64,000 nucleotides of DNA from G965232465 sp965276005. Lineage in GTDB: Bacteria; Pseudomonadota; Alphaproteobacteria; JAQWUY01. Positions within the stretch are counted from its first letter, which is position 1, and every line of letters begins with the position of its first letter. The notes under the pieces were generated by a model, which made no database searches, was not told the origin of the DNA, and saw only the letters and a program-made list of their open reading frames with translations. Of the stretch, positions 8,388 to 17,170 are shown in pieces. The translations under genes were made by a program, and so were the position numbers. Where the stretch lies: the NCBI GenBank assembly GCA_965276005.1, contig OZ254962.1, positions 1-64,000 on the forward strand, given 5' to 3'.

Positions 8388-9530
8388 ATGGAATTTAACA
8401 GACAATACCCAACAACCGCATATTTGTGTAATCGTGCCAAAAAACGCATTCCTAGGTTCGTTTTTGATTATTTAGCTGGGGGACACAACGAAGAATTAGG
8501 GTTGCAGAAGAATAAGCAAGTACTACAACGCATTGAATTAAAACAAAAGTTCTTACGAAATGTCATAGAACCTGATTTGTCCGCTCATATATGTGGCATC
8601 CCCTTTAGTACGCCATTTGGGGTTGCCCCAATTGGTTTGCAAGGGCTTATTTGGCCTAATGCCCCAATTATTTTAGCAAAAATGGCGAAAAAGTATAATA
8701 TTCCTTATGTATTATCCACCGCATCCACTGCCTCCATTGAGCGGGTGGCGGAGGCATCCGAATCTCAGGCGTTATTTCAATTGTACAATACCCAAGAAGA
8801 CGACATCCGCCTTGATCTCATCCGCCGTGCCAAGGACGCAGGGTATCGGGCGTTATTCGTCACCGCTGATATGGCATCTTTTGGGTATCGCCATCGGGAT
8901 ATTCGCAGTGGGCTGTCCTTGCCTCCAAAAATGCACTTTCGTAATATTATGCAAATAATGACATGCCCCACATGGGCGATACAAATGTTAAAAACGGGGA
9001 TTCCAAAGTTTGAAACCTTTTTACCCTATATGAACAACACGCAAAATAGTGTTGGGCTAACCAAATTTATGAATAACAAAATGTCTCGTGTTGTCACCTT
9101 AGAGCAGTTAAAATTTATCCGTGACCACTGGCAACACCCTTTAATTGTCAAAGGTGTTTTGGACGCAACAGACATTGAAACCTGTATCCGAACGGGTGTT
9201 GATGGGGTGGTTATATCAAACCATGGGGCAAGACAGTTTGACAGTAGTCCCGCAGCCGCAACCATACTGGCAGAAATGACACAAAAATATGGGGATAAAA
9301 TAGAAATCTTATTCGACAGCGGTATTGAATCTGGTTTGGACATCGTCGGGGCATTGGCAACGGGTGCCACATTTACTTTTGCCGGTCGTACTTGGATGTA
9401 TGGATTAGGTGCCTTAGGTACCAAAGGTGCCGATCATACAACCGAAATGCTGACAGCACAAATCACTCAAGCGATGACTCAAATGGGGTGTGGTAAAGTA
9501 TCTGATTTGCCCCAGTTCTTATTGCCTTAG
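8388..9530 (+). CDS. FMN-dependent alpha-hydroxy-acid dehydrogenase (LldD/glycolate-oxidase family)
   Basis: 380 residues, typical for the family that oxidises L-lactate, glycolate or mandelate to the 2-oxo acid with FMN. Seen: FDYLAGG with the substrate Tyr28, the FMN-binding TPFGVAPIGLQGL and VLSTASTASIE, Lys255 in LIVKGVL, the catalytic His279/Arg282 in VISNHGARQFDSSPA, and FAGRTWMYGLGA at the end. The ATG follows AAAGAGAG. The gene converges on the DMT transporter, overlapping it by 4 bases at the stops. Together with the broken D-lactate dehydrogenase and the TRAP importer next door it suggests use of hydroxy acids; the exact substrate is not readable. Confidence 0.92.
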   Translation: MEFNRQYPTTAYLCNRAKKRIPRFVFDYLAGGHNEELGLQKNKQVLQRIELKQKFLRNVIEPDLSAHICGIPFSTPFGVAPIGLQGLIWPNAPIILAKMAKKYNIPYVLSTASTASIERVAEASESQALFQLYNTQEDDIRLDLIRRAKDAGYRALFVTADMASFGYRHRDIRSGLSLPPKMHFRNIMQIMTCPTWAIQMLKTGIPKFETFLPYMNNTQNSVGLTKFMNNKMSRVVTLEQLKFIRDHWQHPLIVKGVLDATDIETCIRTGVDGVVISNHGARQFDSSPAAATILAEMTQKYGDKIEILFDSGIESGLDIVGALATGATFTFAGRTWMYGLGALGTKGADHTTEMLTAQITQAMTQMGCGKVSDLPQFLLP

Positions 9531-10405
9531 GAAAGTATATTACGGGTATGTTCTTTCCATGATATATAAATACCCGCACTGATAATCATAATCATGCCAA
9601 TTGCCAGTGGCAGGCTTATGGGTTCGTCAAATACTATCAATCCCACAGCGGCGGCACCAAACAGTGACATATATTTGGTAATGGCATAAAAACTGGGTTG
9701 GCATTTGTGTACCGCATGCATATTCAGTATTTGGGCGATGAGCCCTGCGTTGCCCATAACAACGGCATACCATATAAAATTGCCGTTGAATAAAGGTGAA
9801 AAACCGTGATATGCGGTAATTCCCCCTGTAATCAACGAGGTAAAGATAAAAAATATCAGCGTAACCCCAACGGGATGATCTGTACGGGTCAACACATGGG
9901 CACTTAGGGTTACCGCCGAAAACGCAAATGCCCCCAAGAACGGGTATATGTAATACCAGTTCACATCCATATCCGGTTTAACAATAATCATTGCCCCTGC
10001 AAAGGCAAATATAAGAGCGTATATACGATGGGCATATATTTTTTCATGTAAAATTATAACACTTAAAACCGTAACTAAAATCGGGGCAATATATAAAATC
10101 GCCGATGCCTCCGCAAAGGGTAAATGCTTGTAACTGGTCATAATCAAAAACATCCCCACAATACCACAAGACGACCGTAACAAGTGTAATCTAGGACGAT
10201 ATATGCGTAACTGTTGCATGTTCCCCGTGCATATTAAATACACGAATAACACGGGAATACCAGCAATGCTACGATAAAACATTATTTCTATCAAGGGGTA
10301 ATCGACCACAGCAATTTTAATAAAAATATCTGTTATTAGGGCAAATACAACCGCCCCTAATTGATAGGTAAACCCTATAAGATTGGTATTATTCTGCACG
10401 GTCAT
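9527..10405 (-). CDS. DMT-superfamily transporter (two EamA domains)
   Basis: 292 residues with about ten hydrophobic segments arranged as two EamA repeats. The second half starts near YYIYPFLGAFAFSAVTL, and the end of each repeat shows the typical pattern of the drug/metabolite family (ILHEKI, VFDEPIS). Such proteins are inner-membrane exporters or exchangers of metabolites. The gene is 29 bases downstream of the truncated dld gene on the same strand, so they may share a transcript. The substrate is unknown. Confidence 0.88.
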   Translation of the reverse strand: MTVQNNTNLIGFTYQLGAVVFALITDIFIKIAVVDYPLIEIMFYRSIAGIPVLFVYLICTGNMQQLRIYRPRLHLLRSSCGIVGMFLIMTSYKHLPFAEASAILYIAPILVTVLSVIILHEKIYAHRIYALIFAFAGAMIIVKPDMDVNWYYIYPFLGAFAFSAVTLSAHVLTRTDHPVGVTLIFFIFTSLITGGITAYHGFSPLFNGNFIWYAVVMGNAGLIAQILNMHAVHKCQPSFYAITKYMSLFGAAAVGLIVFDEPISLPLAIGMIMIISAGIYISWKEHTRNILS

Positions 10406-10434
10406 ATGTTACCTATTAAGATACCTTGGATTTA

Positions 10435-11565
10435 TTATTCATAGTATTTGTGTTTTGACATACACCCTACGCCCGCATTAAAGCTGTTACAGGGGTCAAG
10501 GTTCTTGTAAAATTCTTGCACATTTTCTAGTGCCATATTTTTATTGCCAAAATTATGTTCCGCCGGATACACAGCGTTCTTTTGTGCAAAAAACTTGACA
10601 AAAGTATCCCGTACCGTGTCATAATCGCATTTGCTGGTATCCACCAAATATCCCTGATGTGTTACATGACAGAAAAAGTGGCTCACATGGTTTTTCACAC
10701 ATAAGGCATGGTCTATTTCGGGGGGGATAATATCACCAATTGTATCCAAAGTGTTACGGGGATATGCCACATCAAATGCCAAAACCTTTAAATTTTTGTT
10801 TTGTTGCATGGTTTCAAATCGCACCAACCCATTACCGGTGGCAAAACGGAAATACACAACCGCCTTATGCTCCCGTTCTGTACAGGCGATATAGCTGATA
10901 TCCGTGTGCTGTTGCACAAAATCATCAAAATATTGTTGTGCTTCGCCTATGCCTACATCAGACATTTCGATAAACAAGTGATGCTTGTATTTTTTCCCCA
11001 TCTGCAATAACCGCTTGGGGTAAAATATCTTACACGGCTTGGATATGAATTGTAAAAATTTATCTAATGGAGCGTTGCCAAATATTTTAACCTTTTTAAA
11101 ATATGCATCCGTTTTGCGTTTAATACGGAAAAATTGGGGCATGTACCTAGGACCAAATATTTGTAAAATAGCATACACATCCCGTGCATAATCACGGGAT
11201 TTTACATATGCTGCCTCATTTAAATATTCAGCAATAATAGGCAAATTATCAAATTCGCCTAGCATATGTCTACGGATTTTATTCAAGTGGTTCGGGGTGT
11301 TGGTTGCTAGATAAAACAACTGTTTTTGTTTTGGGGCGGGAAAAGTGTCTAATCGTATGGCAAACACAGATAATTTACCCGCAGATCCACTGGTTTCATA
11401 TAAATAATTAGGATTCGCATTAAAACGGGCGGGGGTGGGTTGGGCAGATCCCCCACCGAACCGCCACCCTGTACTGTGTGGTAAAATATCTACAGGCTTA
11501 GTCAAAATATTTTTTCGCCCTACAACAGCAGAAACTGCATGTATAAAACTCCTATTTGAATGCAT
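10435..11565 (-). pseudogene. dld: Quinone-dependent D-lactate dehydrogenase lacking its FAD-binding domain
   Basis: 376 residues that align with the membrane-associated, respiratory D-lactate dehydrogenase of E. coli (571 residues) at both ends. The N-terminal VSAVVGRKNILTKP matches the first helix. Then WRFGGGSAQP jumps directly to TPARFNANPNYLYETSGSAG. From there it follows the family to the end: FAIRLDTFPAP, RRHMLGEFDNLPI, PPEIDHA, YPAEHNFGNKN, FYKNLDPCNSFNAGVG. About 190 residues carrying the whole FAD-binding PCMH domain are missing, without loss of frame. It cannot be a working flavoenzyme. The retained cap and membrane-binding domains are intact and open, so a residual role is not impossible. 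Confidence 0.85.
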
Positions 11566-11869
11566 TTTTATGTTCTCTCCTAGTATATATATATATTAAA
11601 TTTTATTCAATATCATAGCATATTGTAAAATAGTTGTAAAGATAGAGAATCTAAATATATTTTATGTATATTCCCCTCATAAAAGGAATAAAAAAACCTA
11701 TTTTTATGCAATATATGTGAATATTCCTGCATTTTTTATGTTTTTATGATTTACCCTATTGACAAAGTGTTTTTTGATTGTTAACTTGCTTCAAATAATG
11801 TGAATTTTTATGTTATTTTTAGAGAGATAATTCTATAACCCAAATTAAATATAAAAAGGATAAATTTAG
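11566..11869 (+). promoter_or_regulatory. AT-rich divergent regulatory region with dctP promoter
   Basis: A 304-base gene-free region between the divergent dld remnant and dctP. The best sigma70-like promoter points to dctP: TTGACA at 11759-11764, 17 bases, then TAACTT at 11782-11787, about 80 bases before the ATG. A small dyad TATTCC...GGAATA is at about 11668-11690. Nothing else is recognisable. Confidence 0.55.
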
Positions 11870-12898
11870 ATGAAAAGAATTTTGAAGAGTTTACTAGTAG
11901 TATCTTCTGCTGTCGTAGCATTCAGTGCCGCCCAAGCAGAAAAGTTTCGTGTGCAAGGGTCATTTTTAGCCGGTGATTATGCAGGTACATACCTGTTGGA
12001 AAACTGGTACGATGTACTGAAACAACGCACAGACGGTCGTGTGGAATTGGTGTATTTACCAAATAAGTCTGTTGTACCGCACAAAGATACGCCCAAGGCG
12101 GTTGCCGGAGGGATTCTAGATGGCGAAGGATGGACTGCAATGTCGTACTTTTCCGGTAAAAACCCTGCATTTGCGTTATTGGGGGATTTAATCGGTGGAT
12201 ATGATACCGTTGCCCAAATGCGTGATTTCTGCCAAAATGGTGGCGGACAACAATTGGCACAAAAAGCTTATGATACGATTACAAATGGCAAGGTAACTGT
12301 TGTTGCATGTGCCCCATATCAACGCGAAGCATTGGTATCGGCAAAACCCTTATATGGTGTTGATGATATGAAAGGTTTAAAAATCCGTGCCCCAGAAGGT
12401 ATGGTGGCATTGACCTTTAAGAAAATCGGTGCAAACCCTGTGAACATTGCATATTCTGAGGTATACACATCCTTAGAAAAAGGTGTCATTGATGCATCTG
12501 ATGCGTCCGCATACACCAACAACGATGCCCTTGGGTTTAACAAAGTTGCCCGTTACCCACTGTACCCAGGTATTCACTCTATGCCTGCACTGGTATTTAC
12601 TATGAATACTAAAAAGTGGAACTCCCTATCGGATGGAGACAAGAAAATCTTGCGGGATTGGGCGTACGAATCTATTAGCGATCTAGCGGTTAAAATTGAT
12701 GAACGCGACCAAGTCTTAGTCGAGCGAGACAAAAAAGACCCAACGATGACAGTTATCGATTGGCCACAAGCAGAACGGGATAAATTACGGGCTGTTGCCA
12801 AAGAAGCATGGGCTGAATTTGCCGGCAAAAACGACTTGGCAAAAGAAATCATGGACGCACACATTGCATACATGAAAGCAAACAACCTGTTAAATTAA
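11870..12898 (+). CDS. dctP: TRAP transporter substrate-binding protein (DctP family)
   Basis: 342 residues with a clear signal peptide ending in AFSAAQA, so periplasmic. The DctP fold is recognised from VQGSFLAGDYAG, a mid-domain LKIRAPEGMVALTFKKIGANPVN with the conserved Arg that clamps the substrate carboxylate, and the EVYTSLEKGVIDA block. The mature features resemble binding proteins for 2-oxo or hydroxy acids (TakP-like), which fits the neighbouring lactate-type dehydrogenases; the ligand remains inferred. AAAAGGA lies before the ATG. It is separated from the membrane subunits by 218 bases holding a stem-loop. Confidence 0.92.
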   Translation: MKRILKSLLVVSSAVVAFSAAQAEKFRVQGSFLAGDYAGTYLLENWYDVLKQRTDGRVELVYLPNKSVVPHKDTPKAVAGGILDGEGWTAMSYFSGKNPAFALLGDLIGGYDTVAQMRDFCQNGGGQQLAQKAYDTITNGKVTVVACAPYQREALVSAKPLYGVDDMKGLKIRAPEGMVALTFKKIGANPVNIAYSEVYTSLEKGVIDASDASAYTNNDALGFNKVARYPLYPGIHSMPALVFTMNTKKWNSLSDGDKKILRDWAYESISDLAVKIDERDQVLVERDKKDPTMTVIDWPQAERDKLRAVAKEAWAEFAGKNDLAKEIMDAHIAYMKANNLLN

Positions 12899-12915
12899 GG
12901 CAAGGATAATGTGGT

Positions 12916-12964
12916 AAAAAAGGAACCTTTCATATATTGATAGTATGTGACAGGTTTCTTTTTT
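12916..12964 (+). terminator. Stem-loop between dctP and dctQ (probable attenuator/terminator)
   Basis: AAAAAAGGAACCT (12916-12928) pairs with AGGTTTCTTTTTT (12952-12964) around a 23-base loop, ending in a T-run. It would partly terminate transcription after dctP, giving excess binding protein. The rest of the 218-base gap (to 13116) holds a second AT-rich stretch, with AAGAGAG before dctQ. Confidence 0.6.
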
Positions 12965-13116
12965 GCCAATATTACATATATAACAATTTCAATGTAAATA
13001 CCTTGGTATAAAAAATATACTGGTACACAGCTATATACATCAGCCAAAGGGGCAGTCTTGATATAAAAATACTCCCCAACAGGTGTGAAGCATTATATTA
13101 TAAGAGAGAATAAAGT

Positions 13117-13632
13117 ATGAAAGTTATCCATACATTTAAAAAATCCATGGATATATTTAGTGTATCTTTGGGGCGGTCGTGTATCATGCTGTATTACGCA
13201 TGTATTGTCATTGCCGCCATAGAAGTATTCAGACGATATGCCCTGAACATGCCATCTGAATGGGCATTTGAAACAGTGATGGTATTATGCGGTACCGCAT
13301 GGGTGTTGTCCGTTGGATTTGTAACCCAACAACGCCGACATATTGCGATTACCGTCTTAGAAATTATCGTCAAAAAACGCACTTGGAATATATGTTTGTT
13401 ATTGCAAATGATTATTGCCATGTTTGCCGTGGGCAGTTTGGCGATTGCCATGTATACTCCCACAATGGACTCAATCAGTATAATGGAACGATCGGGCAGT
13501 GCGTTTAACCCTGCATCCCCCACATTCCTGAAACTTATGCTGTTTGTTGGGAGCATCTTATATGTGTTGCAAATACTGGCAAATATAATTGAATGGTTTA
13601 CAACCGATAAAAATAATACAACTGGGGGCTAA
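13117..13632 (+). CDS. dctQ: TRAP transporter small membrane subunit (DctQ family)
   Basis: 171 residues with four hydrophobic segments. The family pattern is RRYALNMPSEWAFETVMVLCG in the second helix and GFVTQQRRHIAITVL after the third. DctQ pairs with the large subunit in the inner membrane and contacts the binding protein. The dctM gene starts 2 bases after the stop, so the two are translationally coupled. Confidence 0.92.
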   Translation: MKVIHTFKKSMDIFSVSLGRSCIMLYYACIVIAAIEVFRRYALNMPSEWAFETVMVLCGTAWVLSVGFVTQQRRHIAITVLEIIVKKRTWNICLLLQMIIAMFAVGSLAIAMYTPTMDSISIMERSGSAFNPASPTFLKLMLFVGSILYVLQILANIIEWFTTDKNNTTGG

Positions 13633-13634
13633 GT

Positions 13635-14951
13635 ATGGGTATTGAAATTGTAACTTTATTGATTGTTGCAGGGCTGTTGGTTCTTATGGCAATTGGCGTG
13701 CCATTGGGTATTGCCACCCTTACCATATCTGTGGTAACCTCTCTGTCGTATTTTGGGGGCTCTGGACTGTTCCTAGTATCTTCTAATGTGGAGGCCGTAC
13801 TATATAAGTATGACATAATTGCGGTGCCATTTTTTGTATTTATGGCAAATGTATTGGAACGCTCAGGTGTCGCCGAATCTTTGTTTAAATCTATGGCAAT
13901 ATTGGGCGGTAAATTTCATGGTTCTGTGGGGGTGCAAACATGCGTTGTATCGGTAATTTTGGCAGCTATGAGTGGTATCATGGGGGGCGAAATTGTGATG
14001 TTGGGATTGATTGCCCTGCCACAGATGTTAAAACTTGGATACAACAAAAACTTAGCTATTGGTATTATATGTGCCGCAGGGGCATTGGCAACGCTGATTC
14101 CCCCATCCATCGTACTGATTATTTATGGTATGACCGCACAGGTATCGATTTCTGATTTATTTACCGCAGGTATCGGTCCTGGGTTATTGTTGGCTTCTTT
14201 GTACATGCTTTATATTGTCATCCGTGCAAAAATTAACCCTAGCATAGCTCCCATATATGATATTCCAGAGACATCTATGCCCCTGTACAAAAGGGTCAAG
14301 TATTTAAATGGTGCCATTTTGCCTATTTTATTGATTGGCGGAGTGTTAGGGAGCATTTACAGCGGTATTGCAACCGTTACCGAAGCCGCAGCCATCGGCT
14401 GTTTAGGGGCTATTGGTATTGCAAAATACTTGGGAACATTAAAATACACCATGCTTCGTGAAGCAATGAATAAAACTGTTGTTACTGTCGGTTCAATTAT
14501 TTGGTTGGTGCTTGGTGCGGTTAGCTTGGTCGGTATTTATAACATCATCGGTGGATCAGAATTTTTGGGCGATTCGTTAAAAAACTTAAATATTCCCCCA
14601 ATCGGCATCATTATTGTAATGATGTTAATTGTCATGGTATTAGGTACCTTCATGGAATGGATTGCTATTATCTTTATCACTGTACCTATTTTCACACCAG
14701 TAGTGGCATCATTGGGGTATGATCCAATTTGGTTTGGTATTTTATTTGCCATGAATATTCAAATTTATTATCTGTCCCCCCCATTTGGTCCCGCATGTTT
14801 CTTTTTGAAGAGTGTGGCACCTAAGGGTATTGAATTACAGCACATATTCAGGGCAGTACTGCCATTTATTGGGTTGCAAGTTATTGGTTTAACACTGGTG
14901 CTTATGTACCCACAAATTGCACTATGGTTGCCACAAACATTAGGAAATTAA
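13635..14951 (+). CDS. dctM: TRAP transporter large permease subunit (DctM family)
   Basis: 438 residues with 11-12 membrane helices, the sodium-coupled transport subunit of the TRAP system. Typical blocks are IGVPLGIATLTIS at the start, PFFVFMANVLERSG, LIPPSIVLIIYGMTA, and LGTFMEWIAIIFITVPIF followed by SPPFGPACFFLKSVAP. The length is normal and the gene looks intact. It is the third gene of the operon and is followed 4 bases later by a tiny membrane-protein gene. Confidence 0.94.
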   Translation: MGIEIVTLLIVAGLLVLMAIGVPLGIATLTISVVTSLSYFGGSGLFLVSSNVEAVLYKYDIIAVPFFVFMANVLERSGVAESLFKSMAILGGKFHGSVGVQTCVVSVILAAMSGIMGGEIVMLGLIALPQMLKLGYNKNLAIGIICAAGALATLIPPSIVLIIYGMTAQVSISDLFTAGIGPGLLLASLYMLYIVIRAKINPSIAPIYDIPETSMPLYKRVKYLNGAILPILLIGGVLGSIYSGIATVTEAAAIGCLGAIGIAKYLGTLKYTMLREAMNKTVVTVGSIIWLVLGAVSLVGIYNIIGGSEFLGDSLKNLNIPPIGIIIVMMLIVMVLGTFMEWIAIIFITVPIFTPVVASLGYDPIWFGILFAMNIQIYYLSPPFGPACFFLKSVAPKGIELQHIFRAVLPFIGLQVIGLTLVLMYPQIALWLPQTLGN

Positions 14952-14955
14952 CAAC

Positions 14956-15087
14956 ATGGAACACGATAACAAAGATGATATAAAACGATACGGTACGGAT
15001 ATGGATCATTCCAGTTATGTGCCCGAAATATTAGGCACAATCATAATAATATGCATCGTTACCTTTTTGATGTGGAGTTCATCTTAA
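14956..15087 (+). CDS. 43-residue single-span membrane protein at the end of the TRAP operon
   Basis: ATG 14956, 4 bases after the dctM stop, opens a 43-codon frame: a charged N-terminus (MEHDNKDDIKRYGTDMDH), then EILGTIIIICIVTFLMWSS as one membrane helix, then TAA. GGAAATTAACA before the start is a weak ribosome site. I do not know a family for it. Its tight spacing and amphipathic layout suggest a real accessory peptide of the TRAP permease, but translation is unproven. Confidence 0.5.
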   Translation: MEHDNKDDIKRYGTDMDHSSYVPEILGTIIIICIVTFLMWSSS

Positions 15088-15111
15088 CAAGAGATTGTAT
15101 TGCTGAATCCT

Positions 15112-15428
15112 AAATAGTGTAGTCACGAGATATTAGCCCATAGTGCGATACATCTGATTTGTACTGCTGAAAGGAATGAGGCGGTGTTTTTAGCGTATCT
15201 TGTTGCAATGCCCCGCCATCGTTTTAATTGCAGGAACGCATTTTCTACCAACACCGCCAATTGCAGAGGTGTTCGTCATTTTCCCTTAGGTCTATGCGAT
15301 TCTTTTTTGAGGGGATAACAGGTTTCATCCCCTGTTGTTTTACTTGCTGTATAATATCGTCACTATCATAACCCCTGTCTGCCAACTATACCTTCAATCA
15401 ATCTGCCTGCTTGTGTGCAATCAGCTGC
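15112..15428 (-). mobile_element. IS5-family remnant (3' part)
   Basis: Starts with the terminal repeat AAATAGTGTAGTCACGAG and follows the same order as the IS at 29745-30578, through the C-terminal transposase codons to the region of the GTGTGCAATCAGC block. It then breaks off. It carries several small indels relative to that copy, but lacks the stop present there at the Q-G-M-E-P junction. It is dead. Confidence 0.8.
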
Positions 15429-15441
15429 AGAAATATACATG

Positions 15442-15530
15442 CCACATGCCAAGATTGGCAAGGTGACAGTGGAACGGGATTTTTATTACAAGCCTCCGAG
15501 CGACTGGGATTAGGGGGCGAGATAATGTAT
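15442..15530 (+). mobile_element. Fragment of IS3-type orfA
   Basis: AAGATTGGCAAGGTGACAGT and GGAACGGGATTTTTATTACA resemble the IS3 orfA segment at about 7480-7560 (K-IGK-TVERDF). It is only a shard, fused to the IS5 remnant. From 15531 to 15703 I see nothing recognisable. Confidence 0.6.
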
Positions 15531-15703
15531 ATATAGAGCGGTTTTGGCGAAGTTTAAGTACCTCTCATAAATCATGCTCTACTATCCGTTGACGAAATCT
15601 GCCTATTGTACCATCGTCAGGGACTGCACCGTCCCACTATAAATGGCAAAACTCACGAAAATATAAATCATGATACAAACTCTTAGATAATTGTACATCT
15701 TAC

Positions 15704-15946
15704 TTATGCAGAGGTCTCATAACATATTATTTCTTTTAAATGATGAAAATAGTATGCAGATGTTTTGTGATTGACACCTATCCATTCACCAGCACAGTGG
15801 GCAGTCGCTCCAGCAACAAAATGCTCAATCAGCCGCTCTTGTTTATACCAACTTATTCGGATCTTTGTAAATAATTTATCCATACTATCACAGGTCAGGT
15901 ATCTGATACGGTCTCGTAAAGTTTTATCGGATAACATACCCGCCAA
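15704..15946 (-). pseudogene. N-terminal fragment of an IS1595-type transposase
   Basis: About 50 codons match the N-terminus of the 4.1-4.8 kb element: YKQERLIEHFVAGATAHCAG, then ICYE. The remainder of the transposase and the inverted ends are missing. The first 29 codons differ and are probably chance. Together with the two shards upstream this forms an IS scrapyard between the TRAP operon and the lactonase/opsin operon. Confidence 0.65.
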
Positions 15947-15991
15947 AGGTGTAGTAGCCGTTATTGTATTTCTAATCTATTGTTGTCTTGT

Positions 15992-17149
15992 TTAATATGC
16001 CGCACGATAGATAGCCAAAGCATCATCATGCGTGACTTCTCTGGGATTGTTCACAAGTAAGCGGGTTTGGTGCATCGCATCATCGGCGAGTTTCGGGAGT
16101 ACATCTTCCGGGATATTCATCTCTCGCAGAGACTGCTGAAGCTCACAGTATTCAGAGAGTTTTTGCAGAGCGTCACAAAAAGCAAATGCACGACCTTGTT
16201 CATCTACCTCCGCTAACTCTGGAAAAGCGAATGGTGCGATTGCCGCATAAGCCTCAGGATTTGTTTCTGCATTAAAACGGAGCACATGAGGTAGCACAAG
16301 TGCATTAGATAGACCATGAGGGATATGAAAATGACCACCCAAAGGATATGCCAGTGCATGCACCGCAGCAACGGGTGCATTCGAAAAGGCCTGTCCAGCC
16401 ATCATGGAACCCAGTAACATATTGGCACGGGTTTCGATGTTTGTTCCATCTTTTACCGCCGACAACAGCGATGCCCCCATCAGCTGGAGTGCTTTTTCGA
16501 CCAACATTCGTGAAATCGGATTATTGTTCGCACTTGCTGAGGTATAAGCCTCAATTGCATGCACCATAGCATCAATGCCGGTTGCTGCTGTGATATGTGG
16601 GGGCAATCCAAGGGTAAGTTCGGGATCCAATAAGGCTATGTCAGGAATAATGACAGGCGAAACCACGCCCATTTTTTCATTGGTACCGGTGGTTACGATG
16701 GATATAGGTGTAACCTCCGATCCTGTCCCAGATGTGGTCGGAACAAGAATCAATGGCAGACGGGGACCCTTAGCATTGCCAACACCATAAACATCTTTTA
16801 AGCTTTCTTTACCGGGTGCCAACAATGCGGTCAGTTTTGCAACATCCAGCGATGAACCACCACCAAGTCCGATAACCCCTTGCGAGCCATGATCAACCGC
16901 AACTTCGGTACAAGACAAAATGACTTTTTCCGGTGGATCCGCCTCAACATCTTGAAAAAGACAGACATCCACGCCAGCGTCTTTGAGCGACAATAGTGCT
17001 TTATCGACAATTCCAGTGACCATTATTCCCGGATCAGTCACGAGCAAAATACGCATTCCAATGCTCGCTTTGACCATATTGCCAAGTTCAGAAATCAAAC
17101 CATTTCCAAATCGGATACTGGCAGATGTATTGAATGTAAATGTGTTCAT
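15992..17149 (-). CDS. Iron-containing alcohol dehydrogenase (candidate 4-hydroxybutyrate dehydrogenase)
   Basis: 385 residues of the group III Fe-ADH family; NAD(P)-dependent oxidation of an alcohol to an aldehyde in the cytosol. Seen: GLGGGSSLDVAK (nucleotide site, residues 94-105), VPTTSGTGSEVTP, and the metal ligands Asp193, His197 (IDAMVHAIEAYTS), His264 and His278 (HALAYPLGGHFHIPHG). It is the last gene of a ten-gene minus-strand operon, 21 bases after the symporter. In Agrobacterium the AttM lactonase works with the Fe-ADH AttL on gamma-hydroxybutyrate. The AttM-like gene at the head of this operon makes the same role likely here, though the substrate is inferred. No succinic semialdehyde dehydrogenase is present in the window. 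Confidence 0.9.
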   Translation of the reverse strand: MNTFTFNTSASIRFGNGLISELGNMVKASIGMRILLVTDPGIMVTGIVDKALLSLKDAGVDVCLFQDVEADPPEKVILSCTEVAVDHGSQGVIGLGGGSSLDVAKLTALLAPGKESLKDVYGVGNAKGPRLPLILVPTTSGTGSEVTPISIVTTGTNEKMGVVSPVIIPDIALLDPELTLGLPPHITAATGIDAMVHAIEAYTSASANNNPISRMLVEKALQLMGASLLSAVKDGTNIETRANMLLGSMMAGQAFSNAPVAAVHALAYPLGGHFHIPHGLSNALVLPHVLRFNAETNPEAYAAIAPFAFPELAEVDEQGRAFAFCDALQKLSEYCELQQSLREMNIPEDVLPKLADDAMHQTRLLVNNPREVTHDDALAIYRAAY

Positions 17150-17170
17150 ATTAGCCTTTCTTTTCGGTTT

